This document shows, in pieces, positions 16,765 through 24,355 of a stretch of 64,000 nucleotides of DNA; positions within the stretch are counted from its first letter, which is position 1; each line of letters starts with the position of its first letter. The stretch is from Caenimonas sedimenti. Lineage in GTDB: Bacteria; Pseudomonadota; Gammaproteobacteria; Burkholderiales; Burkholderiaceae_C. Below the pieces are notes generated by a model. It made no database searches, was not told the origin of the DNA, and worked only from the letters and a program-made list of their open reading frames with translations. Where the stretch lies: NCBI RefSeq assembly GCF_007833165.1, contig NZ_VOBQ01000012.1, positions 124,001 to 188,000 on the forward strand. Direction: 5' to 3'. A program made the position numbers and the translations under genes.

Positions 16765-18476
16765 CATGCGGCTTTCGGCGCCTCCGGGGCGACGTGCACG
16801 GCTTCCTTGCGCTCCGGCTGCACGCGCGTGTCGAGAATGCGCGTCGCGGTCGCGTCCAGGCGCGGGGGCGTCTCGAAGGTATGGAAGGGCGCCGGCGACG
16901 GGACTTCCCATTCCAGGCCTTCCGCACCCTTGCCGTCCGGGTCGTTCCACGGGCGTTGCGGGGCGGGCTCACCCTTGCCGCGCATGCAAGGCAGCACGAC
17001 GAAGAAGAAGAAGTACACCTGCGCGATGCCGAAGGCGAAGGCGCCGACGGAGGCGATCGCGTTGAAGTCCGCGAACTGCATCGGGTAGTCGGCGTAGCGG
17101 CGCGGCATGCCGGCCAGGCCCAGGAAGTGCATCGGGAAGAACGTGACGTTGAAGGCAATCAGCGTCCACCAGAAGTGGATCTTGCCGCGGCTTTCGACGT
17201 ACATCACGCCCGTCCACTTGGGCATCCAGTAGTAGACACCCGCGAACATCGCGTAGAGCGAGCCGGCCACCAGCACGTAGTGGAAGTGCGCCACCACGTA
17301 ATAGGTGTCCTGCAGCAGCAGGTCGATCGGGGCCATCGCCAGGATCAGGCCGGTGAAGCCGCCCATCGTGAACACGAAGATGAAGCCCACGGCGAACAGC
17401 ATGGGCGTCTCGAAGGTCATCGAGCCCTGCCACATCGTCGCGATCCAGTTGAAGATCTTCACGGCCGTGGGCACGGCGATCAGCATCGTCGCGTACATGA
17501 AGAACAGCTGGCCGGTCACTGGCATGCCGGTCGTGAACATGTGGTGCGCCCACACGATGAACGACAGGATGGCGATGGACGACGTCGCGTAGACCATCGA
17601 GGCGTAGCCAAAGAGGCGCTTGCGGGCGAAAGCCGGGACCACCTGGCTCACGATGCCGAACGCCGGCAGGATCATGATGTAGACCTCGGGGTGGCCGAAG
17701 AACCAGAAGATGTGCTGGTACATCACCGGGTCGCCGCCGCCGGCGGGGTTGAAGAACACGGTGCCGAAGTGGCGGTCGGTCAGCGTCATCGTGATCGCGC
17801 CGGCCAGGACGGGCATCACGGCGATCAGCAGGTAGGCGGTGATCAGCCAGGTCCAGGCGAACATCGGCATCTTCATCAGCGTCATGCCCGGGGCGCGCAT
17901 GTTGAGGATGGTGACGATGATGTTGATCGAGCCCATGATCGACGAGGCGCCGAGGATGTGCATCGCGAAGATGCCGGCGTCCATCGACGGGCCCATCTGC
18001 AGCGTGAGCGGGGCGTAGAGCGTCCAGCCGGCGGCTGGGGCGCCGCCGGGCATGAAGAACGAGCCCAGCAGCATGATGCCCGCGGGCACCATCAGCCAGA
18101 AGCTGAAGTTGTTCATGCGGGCGAACGCCATGTCGGGCGCGCCGATCTGCAGCGGGATCATCCAGTTCGCGAAGCCCACGAAGGCCGGCATGATCGCGCC
18201 GAACACCATGATCAGCCCGTGCATGGTGGTGAGCTGGTTGAACAGCTCCGGGTTCACGATCTGCAGGCCGGGCTGGAACAGCTCGGCGCGGATCAGCAGC
18301 GCCAGCACGCCGCCGAACATCAGCATGAAGAACGCGAACAGCAGGTACAGCGTCCCGATGTCCTTGTGGTTGGTCGCGTAGACCCAGCGCCGCCAGCCGG
18401 CGGGCGCGTGGTCGTGGTGGTCGTCGTGGGCGTGATCGCCGGGGGCGTGGCCGTGGGGATCGAGAACTGCGCTCAT
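16764..18476 (-). CDS. ctaD: Cytochrome c oxidase subunit I
   Basis: The catalytic subunit of aa3 oxidase, holding heme a and the heme a3-CuB oxygen-reduction site, with 12 transmembrane helices; 570 residues. The CuB/tyrosine cross-link motif FGHPEVYIMILPAFG, the histidine pair in VWAHHMFTTG, and the heme ligands in HFHYVLVAG and LTTMHGLIMVFG are all present. A histidine-rich N-terminus (HGHAPGDHAHDDHHDH) precedes the first helix. It follows ctaC by 13 bases and begins with an ATG at 18476. Confidence 0.97.
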   Translation of the reverse strand: MSAVLDPHGHAPGDHAHDDHHDHAPAGWRRWVYATNHKDIGTLYLLFAFFMLMFGGVLALLIRAELFQPGLQIVNPELFNQLTTMHGLIMVFGAIMPAFVGFANWMIPLQIGAPDMAFARMNNFSFWLMVPAGIMLLGSFFMPGGAPAAGWTLYAPLTLQMGPSMDAGIFAMHILGASSIMGSINIIVTILNMRAPGMTLMKMPMFAWTWLITAYLLIAVMPVLAGAITMTLTDRHFGTVFFNPAGGGDPVMYQHIFWFFGHPEVYIMILPAFGIVSQVVPAFARKRLFGYASMVYATSSIAILSFIVWAHHMFTTGMPVTGQLFFMYATMLIAVPTAVKIFNWIATMWQGSMTFETPMLFAVGFIFVFTMGGFTGLILAMAPIDLLLQDTYYVVAHFHYVLVAGSLYAMFAGVYYWMPKWTGVMYVESRGKIHFWWTLIAFNVTFFPMHFLGLAGMPRRYADYPMQFADFNAIASVGAFAFGIAQVYFFFFVVLPCMRGKGEPAPQRPWNDPDGKGAEGLEWEVPSPAPFHTFETPPRLDATATRILDTRVQPERKEAVHVAPEAPKAA

Positions 18477-18489
18477 GGTTTACCTCGTC

Positions 18490-19650
18490 TTACTTGCCAC
18501 GCTGAGCCAGCACTTCGGCGGGCTGCACGAGCTGCTCGGTCTTGTTCGACCACGTGTTCTTGGTGTAGCTGATCACGGCCGCCAGATCGGTGTCGGACAG
18601 CTGCTTCCAGGCGGGCATGGCGCCCTTGCCATTCAGGACAATGGCGATTTCCTGGCTCTTGTCGGCGGCCAGCACGATGGGCGAACCGTCCAGGGCCTTG
18701 ATGGGGCCGGCGCCCTTGCCGTTGGCCTGGTGGCAGGCGGCGCAGTTGTTGGCGTAGACCTTTTCGCCGCGCGCCACGATGTCGGTCATGGTCCAGACCT
18801 TGGTGGGGTCGTCCTGCTTGGCCGCCATTTTCTTCTTCTCGCCATCGACCCACTTGCTGTAGTCGGCGGCCGAAAGCACCTTCACGTGGATCGGCATGTA
18901 GGCGTGTTCCTTGCCGCACAGCTCGTAGCACTGGCCGTAGAAATCGCCGGTCTTCTCGCTGCGGAACCAGGTGTCGCGCACGAAACCGGGGATGGCGTCC
19001 TGCTTCACGCCGAAGGCGGGGATGCCCCAGGCGTGGATGACGTCGTTGGCCGTGGTGATGATGCGGATCTTCTTGTTGACGGGGACGACCATGGGGTTGT
19101 CCACCTTCAGCAGGTAGTCCGTGGGGATGTCCGCGCCCTTGGCGCCGTCGTTCGAAATCTCGCGGTGCGTGCTGTCCAGCGTCGAGAGGAAGCTGACGCC
19201 CTGACCTTCGCCGGACAGGTAGTCGTAGCCCCACTTCCACTGGTAGCCGGTGGCCTTGATGGTCAGGTCGGCGTTGCTGGTGTCCTTGGAGGCGACCAGC
19301 ACCTTGGTGGCGGGCAACGCCATGCCGATCACGATCAGGAAGGGGATGATGGTCCAGATCACTTCCACCGTGACCGACTCGTGGAAGTTGGCGGGCTTGT
19401 GGCCGACCGACTTGCGGTGCTTCCAGATCGAATAGAACATCACCGAGAACACGGCGATGAAGATCACGATGCAGGTGATCAGCATGAACCAGTGCAGCCA
19501 GGAGATTTCCACCGCGATGCGGGTGGCGGCCTCGTGCAGGTTCAGCTGGCGCACCGCGGGGCCGCCGGGAAGGTCCTGCACGGCGTGGGCCGTGCCGGCG
19601 CATGCGGCAGCCGCCGCCGCCAGCGCTCCGAACTTGGAATTACTCGTCAT
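18490..19650 (-). CDS. ctaC: Cytochrome c oxidase subunit II with fused cytochrome c domain
   Basis: Subunit II carries the CuA electron entry site and here also a C-terminal class I cytochrome c domain (caa3-like). From this start it is 386 residues: signal peptide ending in AHA, two transmembrane helices, the CuA cupredoxin domain with GQCYELCGKEHAYM (ligands C, C, H, M), then the heme motif CAACH near residue 295 and a possible axial methionine in GAMPAW. The ATG at 19650 has GAGG nine bases upstream; an ATG at 19686, overlapping the upstream stop as ATGA, has its Shine-Dalgarno too close. Either start leaves a signal peptide. Confidence 0.94.
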   Translation of the reverse strand: MTSNSKFGALAAAAAACAGTAHAVQDLPGGPAVRQLNLHEAATRIAVEISWLHWFMLITCIVIFIAVFSVMFYSIWKHRKSVGHKPANFHESVTVEVIWTIIPFLIVIGMALPATKVLVASKDTSNADLTIKATGYQWKWGYDYLSGEGQGVSFLSTLDSTHREISNDGAKGADIPTDYLLKVDNPMVVPVNKKIRIITTANDVIHAWGIPAFGVKQDAIPGFVRDTWFRSEKTGDFYGQCYELCGKEHAYMPIHVKVLSAADYSKWVDGEKKKMAAKQDDPTKVWTMTDIVARGEKVYANNCAACHQANGKGAGPIKALDGSPIVLAADKSQEIAIVLNGKGAMPAWKQLSDTDLAAVISYTKNTWSNKTEQLVQPAEVLAQRGK

Positions 19651-19682
19651 CGTTTTCAGCCTCAAGCCTTCAAAAATCCGTT

Positions 19683-20180
19683 TCATTCCTCGCGCAGCGC
19701 CTGGCGGATCTCGCGCGCCAGCGCGGGCCGCAGTTCCGGCCGCAGGTAGCGCCCCACGGTCATCCGGCGGCCCTGCCCCGACACCTCGATCAGCGAGCGG
19801 TCGTCCGCGGCCGGCTCCACCCGGACGCGGTCGCGGTCGAATTCCGCCCGCTCCAGCCGGCCCGCGTTCTCGAGCTCCACCACCAGCCGCCGCCCCTGCA
19901 GCGAAATGTGCTCACCGTCGGCCGCATGGCGCGCATACGCCATGAAGGCCAGCCCCACCGCGGCCAGCTCCAGCCAGGCGAAGGGAAGGATCAGCAGCGC
20001 GCCCTGGAACCAGAAGAACGTTCCGATCCCGAGCGACACGACGCAAAGCGATCCGTAGACCCAGCCCAACTGCGCCGGCGTCACAGAACAGTTCCGCCTC
20101 AGGAACCAGTGGATGTTCTGGCCCTGGACAGTGGCGAAACGGAAGACGGGGTTCGGCACAGGCGACGCACGAAAAATCAA
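19683..20180 (-). CDS. DUF2244-domain membrane protein
   Basis: A 165-residue protein with two closely spaced transmembrane helices (about 45-85, LGWVYGSLCVVSLGIGTFFW and the next helix) followed by a cytoplasmic beta-rich domain ending in RYLRPELRPALAREIRQAL. This is the DUF2244 architecture, commonly just upstream of ctaC in Burkholderiales and alphaproteobacteria. Function unknown. The first available start is TTG (20180); a GTG at 20159 is an alternative. Its stop overlaps an alternative ctaC start. Confidence 0.83.
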   Translation of the reverse strand: MIFRASPVPNPVFRFATVQGQNIHWFLRRNCSVTPAQLGWVYGSLCVVSLGIGTFFWFQGALLILPFAWLELAAVGLAFMAYARHAADGEHISLQGRRLVVELENAGRLERAEFDRDRVRVEPAADDRSLIEVSGQGRRMTVGRYLRPELRPALAREIRQALREE

Positions 20181-20267
20181 CCGCGCATTGTATCCGTTGT
20201 GCCCGGGGGCCTTCCCGCCGGGTCCGCCGGGGTGAACCCGCGAGCAGGGGGAAAACTACGCTGAAAT

Positions 20268-21161
20268 CTACCGCCGGACGCCCCGGTCGGATTGCAGCAT
20301 CGCCCGCATGTCCCGCAGGGAAACCGCGCTCTGCTCGCTGACCCGGGCCCGCGGGACCGGCTTCAGGGCATGGCCGTAGATCACCTCGAACGTCAGGTGG
20401 AGCCGGCCATCCTCGCCGCGCAGCCCTTCGGACAAGGCGGCTTCCAGGCGTTGCCGCCAGCCGCGGCCGCGCAGCGCCGGGAAGCGTTCTGGGTGCAGGT
20501 TGGCGCCCAGCTCCCGCAATTCCGCCAGCAGGCGTGCGGGTGTCTCGAAGCTGAGGGTCAACCGCTCCATGTCCATCACCGGTTCGGCGAAGCCCTGGCC
20601 GACCAGCATGTCGCCCCAGTCGTGCATGTCGGTGAATTCGTGTCCCGGCGGTGGCCAGCCGGCCTGGGCATAGACCGCACGCAGCTCGCGCAGGGTGTCG
20701 GGCCCCAGGCAGGAAAACATCAGGAAGCCATCGATCGCCAGCGCCCGGTGCCACTGCGCCAGCAGTGCCTGCGGGTCGGCCACCGTGTGCAGCTGCATGT
20801 TGGCCCAGAGCATGTCCAGCGAATCGTCGGGGGGCACATCGAAAGCCAGGGGCGGGCCACCCAGACGGCGCCACCACGGCCTGGCGAGGGCCGCGCGGGC
20901 GGCCTCGGCGTGCCGCGCCTGGTGCTCCACCACGTGGCACGCGGCCGCCGGGTAGCGCCGCGCCACCAGTCCATGCCCCTCCAGGCCGCCTCGGGCCGGC
21001 TGCCAGTCGGCCCAGGCACGCGGCGTCCGCTTGATCCACTGCAGGCGGTCCTCCATGCGGCGCGCCACCTCTTCGTGCAGCCAGGGGGACTGCGGTGGCG
21101 CGGCTCGCTCCCAGCGCGCGGCCGCGGCGGGCGCGATGGTGGGTGGACGTTCTGCTGCCAT
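20268..21161 (-). CDS. BioC-like methyltransferase with degenerate SAM motif I
   Basis: A 297-residue protein related to BioC, the malonyl-ACP methyltransferase that opens pimelate synthesis for biotin. Recognisable BioC features are DMLWANMQLHTVADPQALLAQW (post-motif), GFLMFSCLGPDTLRELR and EFTDMHDWGDMLVGQGFAEPVMDMERL. The glycine-rich SAM loop (usually DxGCGTG) is replaced by DWQPARGGLEGHG at about 52-64, so cofactor binding may be altered or lost. The start at 21161 lies 23 bases from divergent comF. No other bio gene is in the window, so a biotin role is inference. Confidence 0.75.
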   Translation of the reverse strand: MAAERPPTIAPAAAARWERAAPPQSPWLHEEVARRMEDRLQWIKRTPRAWADWQPARGGLEGHGLVARRYPAAACHVVEHQARHAEAARAALARPWWRRLGGPPLAFDVPPDDSLDMLWANMQLHTVADPQALLAQWHRALAIDGFLMFSCLGPDTLRELRAVYAQAGWPPPGHEFTDMHDWGDMLVGQGFAEPVMDMERLTLSFETPARLLAELRELGANLHPERFPALRGRGWRQRLEAALSEGLRGEDGRLHLTFEVIYGHALKPVPRARVSEQSAVSLRDMRAMLQSDRGVRR

Positions 21162-21184
21162 GGGGCGCCGAGTATATTGACCCG

Positions 21185-21892
21185 ATGCGGACCGGCTGGT
21201 TGCCCAACTTCTTCGCGGCGGCCGCGCCCAGCTGCTGCGCCGTCTGCGGCGCCTGGCCGGCCCAGCCCGTCTGTGCGGCGTGCACGGCGCGGTTCGCGGC
21301 ACCGCAGCCGCGCTGTACGCGCTGCGCCTTGCCGGTCCCCGCCGGGCTCGCCACCTGCGGCGCCTGCCTGCGGAATCCGCCGCCGCTGGACGCCTGCTTC
21401 GCCGCCGTGCCATACGCCTATCCCTGGTCCGGGTTGGTCGCGCGTTTCAAGTTCCAGGGCGAGCCGGGGTGGGCGGACAGCCTGGCCGCGCTGCTGCGCG
21501 CCGTCGATGGCGTCGCGGCAGCGTGCCGGAGCGCCGACCTGGTGCTGCCCATGCCACTGGACGACACGCGCCTGGCGGAACGCGGCTTCAACCAATCGCT
21601 GGAACTGGCGCGGCGGCTGGCGCCCGAACGCACGGAGGCGCGCCTGCTGCTGCGCCTGCGCGCCACCGCACCGCAGGTCACGCTCGCCCACGCCGAACGG
21701 CACGCCAACGTGCGTGGCGCCTTCGGCGTGGAGCCGCTGCGCTTTAGCGACATCCGGGGCAAGCGGGTGTTGCTGGTCGACGACGTGATGACCAGCGGCG
21801 CTTCGCTGCATGCGGCCGCCGCCGCCCTGCGTGCCGCCGGTGCGGACCAGGTCAGCGCGGCCGTCTTCGCCCGCACCGACGAGCCGGGTTGA
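21185..21892 (+). CDS. ComF-family phosphoribosyltransferase-like protein
   Basis: A 235-residue ComF/GntX-type protein. An N-terminal zinc-ribbon-like region holds cysteine pairs (C18/C21, C30/C33, C44/C47, C58/C61), followed by a phosphoribosyltransferase fold with the PRPP loop VLLVDDVMTSGAS near residue 197. ComF proteins are linked to DNA uptake and single-stranded DNA handling in natural transformation. The window contains a type IV pilin but no other competence genes. The ATG at 21185 avoids overlap with the divergent BioC-like gene. trmL follows 18 bases downstream. Confidence 0.88.
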   Translation: MRTGWLPNFFAAAAPSCCAVCGAWPAQPVCAACTARFAAPQPRCTRCALPVPAGLATCGACLRNPPPLDACFAAVPYAYPWSGLVARFKFQGEPGWADSLAALLRAVDGVAAACRSADLVLPMPLDDTRLAERGFNQSLELARRLAPERTEARLLLRLRATAPQVTLAHAERHANVRGAFGVEPLRFSDIRGKRVLLVDDVMTSGASLHAAAAALRAAGADQVSAAVFARTDEPG

Positions 21893-21910
21893 GAGCCGAC
21901 AATCGGCCGC

Positions 21911-22378
21911 ATGTTCCGTATCGTCCTGGTCGAACCCGAAATCCCGCCCAACACCGGCAACGTGATCCGGCTCGCCGCCAACACCGGCTGCAGCTTGCAC
22001 CTGGTCGAGCCGCTGGGCTTTTCGATGGACGACAGGCACATGCGCCGCGCCGGGCTGGACTATCACGAATATGCCGAAGTCCGGCGGCATGCGAGCTGGC
22101 AGGCCCTGCTGGACGCCGAACAGCCACGGATCGACCGCATGTTCGCCTTCAGCACCAAGGCGAGCCGGCCATTGCATGAGGTGAGCTTCGAAGCCGGAGA
22201 CTGGTTCGTCTTCGGTGCCGAGACGCGCGGGCTCCCGGAAGCACTGCTGGCGAGTTTCGCGCCGGCCCAGCGGTTGCGCTTGCCGATGCGGCCCGGGCAG
22301 CGCAGCCTCAACCTGTCGAATGCGGTGGCGGTGAGCGTGTTCGAAGCCTGGCGGCAGCTCGGCTTCGAGGGCGCCTAG
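21911..22378 (+). CDS. trmL: tRNA (cytidine(34)-2'-O)-methyltransferase TrmL
   Basis: TrmL is a homodimeric SPOUT methyltransferase that 2'-O-methylates the wobble base of two leucine tRNAs. The 155-residue length and the motifs [19 protein letters not shown] (N-terminal), [10 protein letters not shown] and [18 protein letters not shown] (the knotted SAM site) are diagnostic. The gene probably shares a transcript with comF. A candidate structured RNA with its own terminator follows. Confidence 0.95.
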   Translation: MFRIVLVEPEIPPNTGNVIRLAANTGCSLHLVEPLGFSMDDRHMRRAGLDYHEYAEVRRHASWQALLDAEQPRIDRMFAFSTKASRPLHEVSFEAGDWFVFGAETRGLPEALLASFAPAQRLRLPMRPGQRSLNLSNAVAVSVFEAWRQLGFEGA

Positions 22379-22389
22379 GAATTTCGATC

Positions 22390-22538
22390 CAGGACACAAA
22401 CGCAATACTTGGTTGCGAGCGGCTGTGTTTGAAAACCAACGGCCGAGCCCGCAACTGGGAAGGAACCGGCCCTGACACGGCAGGCTAGCAACCCAGACTC
22501 CTCCCTTCCTCGGCCCGCCTCGCGCGGGCCGTTTTTTT
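22390..22538 (+). ncRNA. Candidate structured RNA with terminator, class unknown
   Basis: Between trmL and the convergent MaoC gene lies a strongly foldable non-coding stretch. By eye it forms a rod: stem 1 GGTTGCgAGC (22411-22420) with GCTaGCAACC (22484-22493), one mismatch; stem 2 GCTGTGT (22422-22428) with ACACGGC (22475-22481), one G-U; a lopsided bulge (22429-22440 against 22473-22474); stem 3 GGCCG (22441-22445) with CGGCC (22467-22471); and a terminal CCC/GGG hairpin (22448-22450, 22457-22459). An excellent intrinsic terminator follows at 22511-22538. No coding frame fits. A rod with an asymmetric bulge recalls 6S RNA, but I cannot match it to that or any family. The 5' end is unknown, and it may instead be a processed trmL 3' UTR. 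Confidence 0.55.
22511..22538 (+). terminator. Intrinsic terminator after the candidate RNA
   Basis: CGGCCCGC (22511-22518), loop CTCGC, GCGGGCCG (22524-22531), then seven T (22532-22538). This is one of the best terminators in the window and is oriented rightwards. Confidence 0.93.
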
Positions 22539-22551
22539 GGAAGCTGCCCGT

Positions 22552-23007
22552 TCAGGGATAGCGGCGCGACAGCGACTCGGCCACGCACACCGGCTTCTCG
22601 ACTCCTTCGCGCTGGATCTGCACTTTCCAGGTCATCTGCTTGCCGCCATTGTCGATGTCGTCGCAGGCCAGCAAAGTCATCGCGGCACGCAGCCGGCTGC
22701 CCACCGGCACCGGGCCGGTGAAGCGCACCTTGTTCAAGCCGTAGTTCACGCCCATGCTGGTGTTGTCGATCCGCATGGCGGACTCGAAGAACTTCGGCAC
22801 CAGCGACAAGGTGAGGAAACCGTGCGCAATCGGCGCGCCGAACGGCCCGGCCTTCGCCCTTTCCACGTCGACGTGGATCCACTGGTGGTCGCCCGTGGCT
22901 TCCGCGAAGAGGTTCACCTGCTCCTGGGTGATGGTGATCCAGTCGCTGACGGCCACTTCCTGGCCGACCAGCGCGGGCAAAGCGGCCAGCGATTCAATGA
23001 TCTTCAT
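22552..23007 (-). CDS. MaoC-family (R)-specific enoyl-CoA hydratase
   Basis: A 151-residue single hot-dog-fold hydratase that adds water to trans-2-enoyl-CoA, or a related dehydratase. The catalytic hydratase-2 motif is ATGDHQWIHVD, with D40 and H45 in D-X4-H spacing, followed by GPFGAPIAHGFLTLS. Such enzymes feed (R)-3-hydroxyacyl-CoA into polyhydroxyalkanoate synthesis or serve beta-oxidation; the substrate is not evident. It lies 28 bases downstream of the ParA-like gene on the same strand. Confidence 0.92.
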   Translation of the reverse strand: MKIIESLAALPALVGQEVAVSDWITITQEQVNLFAEATGDHQWIHVDVERAKAGPFGAPIAHGFLTLSLVPKFFESAMRIDNTSMGVNYGLNKVRFTGPVPVGSRLRAAMTLLACDDIDNGGKQMTWKVQIQREGVEKPVCVAESLSRRYP

Positions 23008-23035
23008 CGCCCCAATGTAACGAACCCCGCGCGGC

Positions 23036-23653
23036 TCAGCTGTCCAGCCAGCGACAAATGCCTTCCCACTGCTCGAGGTCCCGTTCGACCCGGCCGGGCG
23101 CGACGTCGAACAGCGTCAGCCCCCGCGCCGCGAGGTGGATGTAGTTCTGCGTCGGGCGGAGAGTGCCCAGCACCGGCAGGCCAAGACTGTCGACGAACTC
23201 CTGCAGCTTGTCGGCGGCGATGGTGCGCTGGTCGACCCGCGTGCCGATGATGCCGACCTTCGCCTTGGCGCCGTCCTTGAACGTGGCCAGCTCATCCAGG
23301 AAGCCCCGCGTGGCGAAGATGTCGAAGATGCTGGGCTGCAAGGGCACGACGATCTTGTCGGCCACCTTCAACGCCTCCTTGACCATGCGGCCGTGCATGC
23401 CGGCGGGCGTGTCGAGGACGACGTGGGTGGTGCCCTTGGGCGGCTTCACGATGTGGTCGTCGCCCACCTCCCAGGTGGCGATGGGGCGGGCGCCGGGCGG
23501 CCGCAAGCCCAGCCAGAGCCGGGACGACTGCTGCCGGTCGGCATCGCCGAGCATCACCTGGTGCCCCCGGGACGCGAAGTAGCCGGCGATGTTGGTGGCC
23601 ACCGTCGATTTCCCGACGCCGCCCTTGGGGTTGGCTACGACCACGACCGGCAT
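23036..23653 (-). CDS. ParA-family ATPase (orphan)
   Basis: A 205-residue ParA/MinD-type deviant Walker ATPase. Walker A is KGGVGKS (residues 10-16, with both lysines), the switch I-like aspartate is in GDADRQQSS, and Walker B is VVLDTPAG. It is short and lacks an N-terminal DNA-binding domain. No ParB, chemotaxis or cellulose partner lies beside it, so its cargo (plasmid, protein cluster, carboxysome-like body) is unknown. Single ParA genes of this type are common on Burkholderiales chromosomes. Confidence 0.9.
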   Translation of the reverse strand: MPVVVVANPKGGVGKSTVATNIAGYFASRGHQVMLGDADRQQSSRLWLGLRPPGARPIATWEVGDDHIVKPPKGTTHVVLDTPAGMHGRMVKEALKVADKIVVPLQPSIFDIFATRGFLDELATFKDGAKAKVGIIGTRVDQRTIAADKLQEFVDSLGLPVLGTLRPTQNYIHLAARGLTLFDVAPGRVERDLEQWEGICRWLDS

Positions 23654-23712
23654 GGGGGGCTCCTGGATTGCGCCGCGCGGGAGGCGCGGCGGTTTGCGCT
23701 ATGTTAGCGGGC

Positions 23713-24354
23713 ATGGATGAGATGGCAACCGGGCAGACTGCCCCCCGCGTGGTCCTGCTGGCCGCGCACCCCAACTGGCGCGAATCCCGGGTGAACCGCC
23801 TGCTGCGCGACCGCGCGGCGAGCCTCCCCGGCGTGGCCGTGCGCGACTTGTACGGCGCGTACCCCGACTACGACATCGACATCGCCGCCGAGCAACAGCA
23901 GGCCGGCGGGGCGGACCTGATCGTGCTATTGCACCCGATCCAGTGGTATTCCATGCCTGCGCTGCAAAAGCTCTGGCTGGATGAAGTGCTGGCCTACGGC
24001 TGGGCCTACGGGCCGGGCGGCACCGCGCTCCAGGGCAAGGACCTCTGGCTGGTCGCCACGACGGGCGGCCCGGAGAGCTCCTACCACCCGCAGAGCTACA
24101 ACCGCTACTTCTTCGACGCCTTCCTCCCGCCCTACGAGCAGACCGCGGCGCTTTGCGGGATGCGCTTCCTGCCGCCGCTGCTGCTGCACGGGGCGCACCG
24201 TGCCAGCCCTGACGAGATCACGCAGCACGTCCAGGTGTTCGGCGAACGCCTGGCAAGCTACCCGGACTGGCCGGAAATGGCGGAGCTGGACGCCTGCCCG
24301 GCCTGTGAAGTGCCGCAGGTCGATCGGCCCGCCGTGACCGCGGGGAGCCAGTAG
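23713..24354 (+). CDS. KefF-like NAD(P)H quinone oxidoreductase
   Basis: A 213-residue flavodoxin-fold NAD(P)H dehydrogenase related to KefF/MdaB. The FMN-binding loop is LLAAHPNWRESRVNRLL, and the family block LHPIQWYSMPALQKLWLDEV and GWAYGPGG follow. KefF-type proteins bind to and activate the KefC potassium efflux system and also reduce quinones. The next gene, starting one base after its stop, encodes a KefC-like antiporter, which supports that pairing. Starts at 23668, 23713 and 23722 are possible; 23713 gives the usual length. Confidence 0.87.
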   Translation: MDEMATGQTAPRVVLLAAHPNWRESRVNRLLRDRAASLPGVAVRDLYGAYPDYDIDIAAEQQQAGGADLIVLLHPIQWYSMPALQKLWLDEVLAYGWAYGPGGTALQGKDLWLVATTGGPESSYHPQSYNRYFFDAFLPPYEQTAALCGMRFLPPLLLHGAHRASPDEITQHVQVFGERLASYPDWPEMAELDACPACEVPQVDRPAVTAGSQ

Positions 24355-24355
24355 C

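Noticed and set aside
22441-22465. Cobalamin-riboswitch-like string CCCGCAACTG
   Set aside because: Only this short part resembles the B12 element; no B12-box sequence and no downstream rightward gene are present, and a terminator follows at once.
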